Below, piece after piece: positions 62,001 through 64,000 of a DNA stretch of 64,000 nt (the stretch's first letter is position 1; every line of letters starts with the position of its first letter). The DNA comes from Atherinomorus stipes. Lineage: Eukaryota > Chordata > Actinopteri > Atheriniformes > Atherinidae. The stretch lies in NCBI GenBank assembly GCA_023101725.1, contig JALJCO010000066.1:124001-188000 (forward strand). The letters are read 5' to 3'. The notes beneath the pieces were generated by a model that was not told the origin of the DNA, did not search any database, and saw only the letters and a program-made list of their open reading frames with translations. The position numbers and the translations under genes were made by a program.

Positions 62001-64000
62001 GTTGTCTATTACTGCAATCCAACCGCTGTCAAAGTAGCAGTCATCACTGTGTTTTTATCCAAACAGAGTAAAAGATTTTCACAACAAATGATAGCACAAG
62101 TGTGAAATTTTTCTCATACGTAAATGATCTGAGGAGATGAACGCAGCGGCCCTGAAAGTTCAAAACAGTGAGGGTCATGCATGGGGAAAAAGAAGGAGAA
62201 AACAAAGTCCTCCTTCCCTGTCATACTAGTTTTCAGCGTAGCCTGAGACTCATCAAAGTGTTTGCTTTTGGTCTGGAATGTGAGAGGACTCAGGCTCCGC
62301 CCACTATACTGTTGAGGATTGGAGGGGGTTTGTCTTTGGCCTTGGGGTTTTCCCCTCAGACATTGAATTTGTGACAAAGTTCGGAGCAGCGTTCTGTGGT
62401 GGCGAAACGTGGGTTGCTGTCATTATAAACACATCCTGGAGTCACTTTGAGCTTGGCTGTGCTAGCTAAGGGGAACAGCTGCTGCAGAGCTTTCGCCGGC
62501 CCACAGTGGCAATTGAGCCAGCAGGGGGTCATGTAGCAGGCCCTGCTCAGGTGCAGATGTGCTTGCACATGCAGCACACATGACAAATTGGATACGATAC
62601 AGAGAAGATTAGCATGGCCCCTGCGAAAGGATGACACGCAAATCCGTGAAGCGTAACCACATTTTGTTACTGCCGGGGTTACCAATCCTAGGATTTCCCT
62701 AGTGTTATAGCAGCTGCACAGTCCCTCTTGGTTTTCCAGCCCCAGGAGTCCCCCATTTCAGTGATGTTTGATTAAGGACAATCTCACAATGACCCACCAG
62801 ACCAATGTTGGGCTTTAATATTTGACTGAGACACTATTTCTGTATAGTGTTGTGCTGAATAGCACTGACAATCTCACTTGGACTGTTGGAATTCATGACT
62901 CGTAGTTTGACTGTGTCCAGTTAACTTGAATGATCTTTAGTCAATAGAAACCAAACAGCTGCTTATGTGTCCGAGAATACCAAGTGACAATTTTTTGCCA
63001 TAACAGGAAAACAGGAACTTTAGACCCCCCTGAGTAAAGACTTGTTCTGTTACTTGTGACTTTTCCCAAGCTGACTCTAGACTTGACACCAGACTTTTGT
63101 TTTAAAGTAACTGTCTCACAGGTGTCCTTCAGTTGTCTATTACTGCAATCCAACCGCTGTCAAAGTAGCAGTCATCACTGTGTTTTTATCCAAACAGAGT
63201 AAAAGATTTTCACAACAAATGATAGCACAAGTGTGAAATTTTTCTCATACGTAAATGATCTGAGGAGATGAACGCAGCGGCCCTGAAAGTTCAAAACAGT
63301 GAGGGTCATGCATGGGGAAAAAGAAGGAGAAAACAAAGTCCTCCTTCCCTGTCATACTAGTTTTCAGCGTAGCCTGAGACTCATCAAAGTGTTTGCTTTT
63401 GGTCTGGAATGTGAGAGGACTCAGGCTCCGCCCACTATACTGTTGAGGATTGGAGGGGGTTTGTCTTTGGCCTTGGGGTTTTCCCCTCAGACATTGAATT
63501 TGTGACAAAGTTCGGAGCAGCGTTCTGTGGTGGCGAAACGTGGGTTGCTGTCATTATAAACACATCCTGGAGTCACTTTGAGCTTGGCTGTGCTAGCTAA
63601 GGGGAACAGCTGCTGCAGAGCTTTCGCCGGCCCACAGTGGCAATTGAGCCAGCAGGGGGTCATGTAGCAGGCCCTGCTCAGGTGCAGATGTGCTTGCACA
63701 TGCAGCACACATGACAAATTGGATACGATACAGAGAAGATTAGCATGGCCCCTGCGAAAGGATGACACGCAAATCCGTGAAGCGTAACCACATTTTGTTA
63801 CTGCCGGGGTTACCAATCCTAGGATTTCCCTAGTGTTATAGCAGCTGCACAGTCCCTCTTGGTTTTCCAGCCCCAGGAGTCCCCCATTTCAGTGATGTTT
63901 GATTAAGGACAATCTCACAATGACCCACCAGACCAATGTTGGGCTTTAATATTTGACTGAGACACTATTTCTGTATAGTGTTGTGCTGAATAGCACTGAC
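22832..64000 (+). CDS. lmf1: lipase maturation factor 1, 5' part (exons 1-3 in window; 3' end outside)
   Basis: LMF1 is a multipass ER membrane protein needed for folding and dimer assembly of lipoprotein, hepatic and endothelial lipases. Exons seen: 22832-23045 (N-terminal cytosolic tail and start of the first membrane segment), 28803-29112 (rest of that segment and the first lumenal region), and 35233-35243 (11 nt). The joined product contains [20 protein letters not shown], then [33 protein letters not shown], a second hydrophobic segment, and [13 protein letters not shown], all LMF1-specific. Splice phases agree (214, 310 and 11 nt; next phase 1). The next expected piece (WESQLLETGF-like) was not found up to 45.8 kb, so intron 3 apparently runs through or into the U6-bearing tandem array, unless the assembly is wrong there. 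Orientation head to head with sox8 matches human SOX8/LMF1. Confidence 0.9.
23302..23430. mobile_element. partial TTAA-type MITE
   Basis: TTAAAGTGCTGATGACATGA and the following CATCATG, AACAGAAACAGGCGTACCTG match the complement of the right end of the element at 2747-3906. Confidence 0.6.
23572..23650. mobile_element. solo hAT end
   Basis: TTAGAGTTGTTCCGATAC, then GGAAATGTCTCCGTATC, matches the complement of the right end of the hAT element at 26498-27790. Confidence 0.6.
24090..24366. repeat. dispersed repeat copy 2
   Basis: Direct partner of 22180-22450. The two flank lmf1 exon 1, so recombination between them would remove that exon. Confidence 0.65.
24371..25507. mobile_element. TTAA-flanked MITE (AGGAGCYCTATCATG-like termini)
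   Basis: AGGAGCCCTATCATG at the left, CATGATACAGCTCCT at the right; TTAA at 24367-24370 and 25508-25511. The right TTAA also begins AGGTGCCATGACATC, the terminus of another fish element. Confidence 0.7.
26498..27790 (-). mobile_element. hAT transposon remnant with BED zinc finger
   Basis: The inverted ends TAGAGATGTTCCGATACC and TAGAGTTGTTCCGATTCC are flanked by 8-bp duplications GCGATGTT (26490-26497) and GCAATGTT (27791-27798), as in hAT elements. It is an internally deleted copy: only the N-terminal transposase part remains. Confidence 0.85.
27028..27507 (-). pseudogene. hAT transposase N-terminal fragment (BED finger, ZBED-like)
   Basis: 159 residues from [13 protein letters not shown]. 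It has a BED-type finger: W-YF, CKIC, then H-K-RH ([13 protein letters not shown]), and the downstream motif [20 protein letters not shown] with [11 protein letters not shown], typical of ZBED1/4-like hAT transposases. The frame is open but lacks the catalytic RNase H fold and dimerisation region, so it could at most make a DNA-binding fragment. Confidence 0.85.
27814..28643. mobile_element. hAT-like MITE (TAGGGTTGTCATGATAC termini)
   Basis: TAGGGTTGTCATGATACG at the left and TATTTTTGACAACCCTA at the right. Flanks CATCTGAT and GACCTGAT match at 6 of 8, a decayed target duplication. Interior holds (TAA) and (CA) microsatellites. Confidence 0.65.
28803..29112 (+). CDS. lmf1: lmf1 exon 2
   Basis: The acceptor is CTTCCTTCCAG. 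The exon continues the first membrane segment ([10 protein letters not shown]) into the first lumenal region and a second hydrophobic helix ([20 protein letters not shown]). It ends CTCTG before a GTAAGT donor, leaving 2 nt of the tryptophan codon. 310 nt. Confidence 0.95.
29456..29546 (+). mobile_element. short AT-rich MITE
   Basis: TAGGGCTGTCAGGCGATT at the left and AAACTGACAGCCCTA at the right; about 90 bp, mostly TAATTAA. Same family as 10742-10826. Confidence 0.6.
29602..30035. mobile_element. MITE (GCCYCATTTCYACYWG termini)
   Basis: TAGCCTCATTTCTACTAGTGG at the left is inverted at the right (GCAGGTGGAAATGGGGCTTT). The interior has GACCCGACCC motifs on both sides. Confidence 0.5.
30059..30458 (+). 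mobile_element. hAT-type MITE copy 1 (TAGGGATGTAACGATA)
   Basis: 400 bp, ends TAGGGATGTAACGATAAC and TATTGTTACATCCCTA, flanked by CTTACTAC / CTTCCTAC (7 of 8). Confidence 0.8.
31140..31526 (-). mobile_element. hAT-type MITE copy 2, opposite orientation
   Basis: 387 bp, same family as 30059-30458 but inverted (GTTTTAACGATGATTAAAA versus its complement). Perfect 8-bp duplication CCCCTGTC at 31132-31139 and 31527-31534, so a recent insertion. Confidence 0.85.
31850..32404 (+). mobile_element. L2-like LINE, 5'-truncated
   Basis: The ORF at 31801-32199 contains [32 protein letters not shown] and [19 protein letters not shown], the conserved end of L2-clade ORF2. The 3' tail TGCTTTATAAATAAATTTGA fits L2. 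Only the last 115 or so codons remain. Confidence 0.82.
32675..33375. mobile_element. TTAA-flanked MITE nested in the right arm of the 4.4-kb element
   Basis: AGGGACACCATGTAAATTTT at the left, TTACACAGTATCCCT at the right; TTAA at 32671-32674 and 33376-33379. Removing it joins GATTGTT-TTAA-TGAC, which matches GATTGTTTTTCATGAC of the intact left arm at 29361-29376 (complement). Confidence 0.75.
32830..33176. mobile_element. hAT-type MITE nested in the 32675-33375 element
   Basis: Ends TGGGGCTGCCATGG and GTGGTAGCCCA, perfect 8-bp duplication ATCCATAA (32822-32829, 33177-33184). Interior of TAGTCGAC / GTTGACTA type motifs. Confidence 0.8.
35233..35243 (+). CDS. lmf1: lmf1 exon 3 (11-nt microexon)
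   Basis: The sequence GTACTCCTTTG lies between a pyrimidine-rich acceptor (TTTTTCTCTTTCCAG) and a GTAAGTG donor. Joined to exon 2 (TG|G) it gives WYSFG, exactly the continuation expected in LMF1 (NVGHVWYSFGWES in human). The phase passes correctly into the next exon. Too short for ORF detection; found from the protein match plus splice sites. Confidence 0.8.
35392..36948 (-). mobile_element. Tc1-like transposon, near full length, dead
   Basis: 1557 bp between TA dinucleotides, with inverted ends AGTGGGTACGGAAAG and CTTTCCGTACCCACT. The minus-strand transposase is broken: an N-terminal helix-turn-helix part (36373-36579, [20 protein letters not shown]) and a later part (35857-36126, [14 protein letters not shown]) lie in separate frames. 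Same family as 6617-7671. Confidence 0.88.
37046..37412. mobile_element. MITE (GGCCCTTTCAGACTTGC termini)
   Basis: Left GGCCCTTTCAGACTTGCG; right GCAAGTCTGAAAGGGGC. Interior symmetrical in parts (TGCGGCACGT, TTCCGCAACA). The long minus ORF across it is chance. Confidence 0.6.
37413..38720. other. unassigned sequence in lmf1 intron 3
   Basis: No gene or clear repeat termini recognised. Confidence 0.55.
38780..39060. repeat. T-rich low-complexity tract
   Basis: Almost only T with scattered G (TTTTTGTTTT type), including a run of about 30 T near 38842-38870. Confidence 0.9.
39108..40041. mobile_element. foldback-type element with about 190-bp arms
   Basis: CATCCTAATATTAATTTAGG and GCGGGGTTGTGGAG at the left return inverted at the right (CTCCACAACCCCGCCCCTAA ATGAATATTAGGATG). 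Inner arms also pair (GATCGCGGTGAATCGTG with CACGATTCACGCGATC; AAGGCTGGAACAG with CTGTTCCAGCCTT). No transposase recognised inside. Confidence 0.7.
40060..40570. repeat. AAATAAATAACTAAAT-type satellite-like repeat
   Basis: Imperfect AATAAATAACT/TAAATAAA repeats over 500 bp. Confidence 0.85.
40735..41720. other. possible decayed hAT-like MITE
   Basis: TAGGTATGACCGATATTATC at the left and GTCAATATCGAACATCCCT at the right could be eroded inverted ends; a C13 tract lies at 41038-41052. Confidence 0.3.
42173..42442 (-). pseudogene. possible Penelope-like retroelement C-terminal fragment
   Basis: The minus ORF reads [15 protein letters not shown], then [20 protein letters not shown]. This resembles the end of fish Penelope-like proteins (VFKRW-KEA-EI...NRDEG-Y-LSH-WD). 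The match is from memory of a weak motif; no GIY-YIG or RT core seen nearby. Confidence 0.35.
42935..43036 (+). pseudogene. decayed single copy of the U6 3' part plus satellite flank
   Basis: About 3 kb before the array, GCAGAGATTAGCATGGCC (42943-42960) followed by CCTGCAAAAGGATG matches the U6 core. After a deletion comes GTGTTATACCAGCTG and TTGGGTTTCCAGCCCCAGGA, which match the satellite segment directly 3' of U6. It is diverged and lacks the U6 5' half and the rest of the unit. It shows that U6 plus this 3' flank existed as a single copy here, or that a fragment was transposed. Confidence 0.75.
43040..45867. other. unassigned sequence before the array
   Basis: No gene recognised. A palindromic TATCTGATCTTTATC-like segment (45470-45665) with AAATCTGATGTAAAAGGATC looks like a MITE part; a T15 tract lies at 44681-44695. 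Confidence 0.5.
46741..46847 (+). ncRNA. U6: U6 snRNA-like sequence, copy 1
   Basis: 107 nt, the length of vertebrate U6. The 5' stem-loop reads GTGCTTGCACATGCAGCAC: the outer GTGCT/AGCAC arms are as in U6, and the inner part differs but can pair. The ACAGAGA box, the AGC of TTAGCATGG and the CACG/CGTG internal stem-loop are intact; from CGATACAGAG to GTGAAGCG (59 nt) I count two differences from human U6. The 3' end is altered (TAACCACATTTTG in place of TTCCATATTTTT), with only four T. At -30 there is no TATA box (TCATGTA is found), and no recognisable PSE near -65. A known relative is certain; whether it is transcribed is open, and a U6 pseudogene carried by the satellite is the simplest reading. 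Confidence 0.85.
47869..47975 (+). ncRNA. U6: U6 snRNA-like, copy 2 (subfamily A)
   Basis: Identical over 107 nt to copy 1 and 1128 bp downstream. Its unit still shares TTATAGCAGC and CTTTAATATT with unit 1. Confidence 0.85.
48997..49103 (+). ncRNA. U6: U6 snRNA-like, copy 3 (subfamily A)
   Basis: U6 part unchanged. Downstream flank switches to TTATTGCAGC and CTTTGATATT, variants kept through copy 7. Confidence 0.85.
50125..50231 (+). ncRNA. U6: U6 snRNA-like, copy 4 (subfamily A)
   Basis: U6 part unchanged. The preceding spacer has a private ATGGCAC for ATAGCAC change near 49661. Confidence 0.85.
51253..51359 (+). ncRNA. U6: U6 snRNA-like, copy 5 (subfamily A)
   Basis: U6 part unchanged; the following spacer has one C fewer in the run near 51720. 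Confidence 0.85.
52380..52486 (+). ncRNA. U6: U6 snRNA-like, copy 6 (subfamily A)
   Basis: U6 part unchanged; spacing 1127 bp from copy 5. Private TTTGCCTG for TTTGACTG near 52728. Confidence 0.85.
53509..53615 (+). ncRNA. U6: U6 snRNA-like, copy 7 (last of subfamily A)
   Basis: U6 part unchanged; spacing 1129 bp through one extra T in the poly-T near 52811. The A-to-B switch follows at about 53.9-54.2 kb. Confidence 0.85.
54641..54747 (+). ncRNA. U6: U6 snRNA-like, copy 8 (first of subfamily B)
   Basis: U6 part unchanged although the spacer now carries the B variants, including TCATACGTAAATG upstream and ACTGCCGGGG just downstream. Confidence 0.85.
55772..55878 (+). ncRNA. U6: U6 snRNA-like, copy 9 (subfamily B)
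   Basis: U6 part unchanged; upstream T-run is of the GACAATTTTTTGCC form. Confidence 0.85.
56904..57010 (+). ncRNA. U6: U6 snRNA-like, copy 10 (subfamily B)
   Basis: U6 part unchanged; 1132-bp spacing because the T-run is of the GACATTTTTTTTGCC form, shared with unit 8. Confidence 0.85.
58035..58141 (+). ncRNA. U6: U6 snRNA-like, copy 11 (subfamily B)
   Basis: U6 part unchanged; first of a run of six units with constant 1131-bp spacing. Confidence 0.85.
59166..59272 (+). ncRNA. U6: U6 snRNA-like, copy 12 (subfamily B)
   Basis: U6 part and spacer match copy 11 wherever compared. Confidence 0.85.
60297..60403 (+). ncRNA. U6: U6 snRNA-like, copy 13 (subfamily B)
   Basis: U6 part and spacer match copy 11 wherever compared. 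Confidence 0.85.
61428..61534 (+). ncRNA. U6: U6 snRNA-like, copy 14 (subfamily B)
   Basis: U6 part and spacer match copy 11 wherever compared. Confidence 0.85.
62559..62665 (+). ncRNA. U6: U6 snRNA-like, copy 15 (subfamily B)
   Basis: U6 part and spacer match copy 11 wherever compared. Confidence 0.85.
63690..63796 (+). ncRNA. U6: U6 snRNA-like, copy 16 (subfamily B)
   Basis: Last complete copy in the window; its 3' spacer continues to base 64000, so the array is cut by the window end. Confidence 0.85.

Larger units (their letters stand above)
45868..64000 (+). repeat. tandem array of 1.13-kb units, each with a U6 snRNA-like sequence
   Basis: Sixteen U6-bearing units are present, and the array continues past the window end. 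Periods between U6 starts are 1128, 1128, 1128, 1128, 1127, 1129, 1132, 1131, 1132, then 1131 six times. The array begins with an internally deleted unit (45868-45972) that joins the GACATTGAATTTGTGACA part to the CTTGAATGATCTTTAG part and lacks U6. Units 1-7 (subfamily A) and 8-16 (subfamily B) differ at about 17 sites, for instance TCATAAATG versus TCATACGTAAATG and ACTCCTAGT versus ACTCGTAGT. Units within a block are nearly identical. Minus-strand ORFs of 63-109 codons recur in every unit, one running antisense through U6; they show no recognisable family and are taken as chance. Confidence 0.95.

Noticed and set aside
46230..63816. Recurrent minus-strand ORFs of 63-109 codons and a plus-strand 68-codon ORF in every array unit
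   Set aside because: They repeat only because the unit repeats; none matches a known family, one is antisense to U6, and frames change between subfamilies A and B through small indels.
45868..64000. CRISPR-like or bacterial repeat array
   Set aside because: The unit is 1.13 kb with no short spacer pattern, and the setting is a vertebrate genome.

Overview
The window looks like a teleost (probably percomorph) nuclear genome. The genes carry GT-AG introns, vertebrate tRNA genes are present, and most non-genic DNA is fish-type transposable elements (Tc1, hAT, TTAA-flanked MITEs, L2-like LINE, tRNA-derived SINE). Only two protein-coding genes are supported. One is a SoxE gene, best matched to sox8, on the minus strand with three exons between 8138 and 12689. 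The other is the 5' part of lmf1 (lipase maturation factor 1), plus strand, with exons at 22832-23045, 28803-29112 and an 11-nt exon at 35233-35243; the rest lies beyond the window. The two genes are head to head, as SOX8 and LMF1 are in human.

Layout. 1-8.1 kb: TTAA-flanked MITEs, a tRNA-derived SINE, a truncated Tc1 element, microsatellites. 8.1-12.9 kb: sox8, with Tc1 debris and a MITE in intron 1. 13-22.7 kb: intergenic, holding a 17-bp minisatellite, a duplicated tRNA-Lys/tRNA-Leu cassette broken by insertions, hAT-type MITEs and LINE fragments. 22.8-35.2 kb: lmf1 exons 1-3, with introns filled by nested transposons, including one TTAA-flanked element (29202-33558) that holds several younger insertions. 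35.3-45.8 kb: lmf1 intron 3 with a nearly full-length dead Tc1, foldback and AT-rich repeats, and a possible Penelope-like remnant.

45.87 kb to the window end: a tandem array with a 1.13-kb unit, at least 16 complete copies. Each unit holds a 107-nt plus-strand sequence clearly related to U6 spliceosomal snRNA. From the ACAGAGA box through the internal stem-loop it is almost unchanged; the 5' stem is changed in sequence but can still pair. No TATA box or recognisable PSE lies at the usual pol III positions. The array has two unit subfamilies (about 1128 and 1131 bp) in separate blocks, and a decayed copy of the U6 3' part plus flank lies 3 kb upstream. This U6-bearing satellite is the most unusual thing in the window.

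Two further points: sox8 has an apparent 1-bp insertion just before the conserved SoxE C-terminus, and one tRNA-Lys(CTT) gene is split in its anticodon loop by a TTA-flanked MITE. The short ORFs inside the satellite and minisatellite are not treated as genes.
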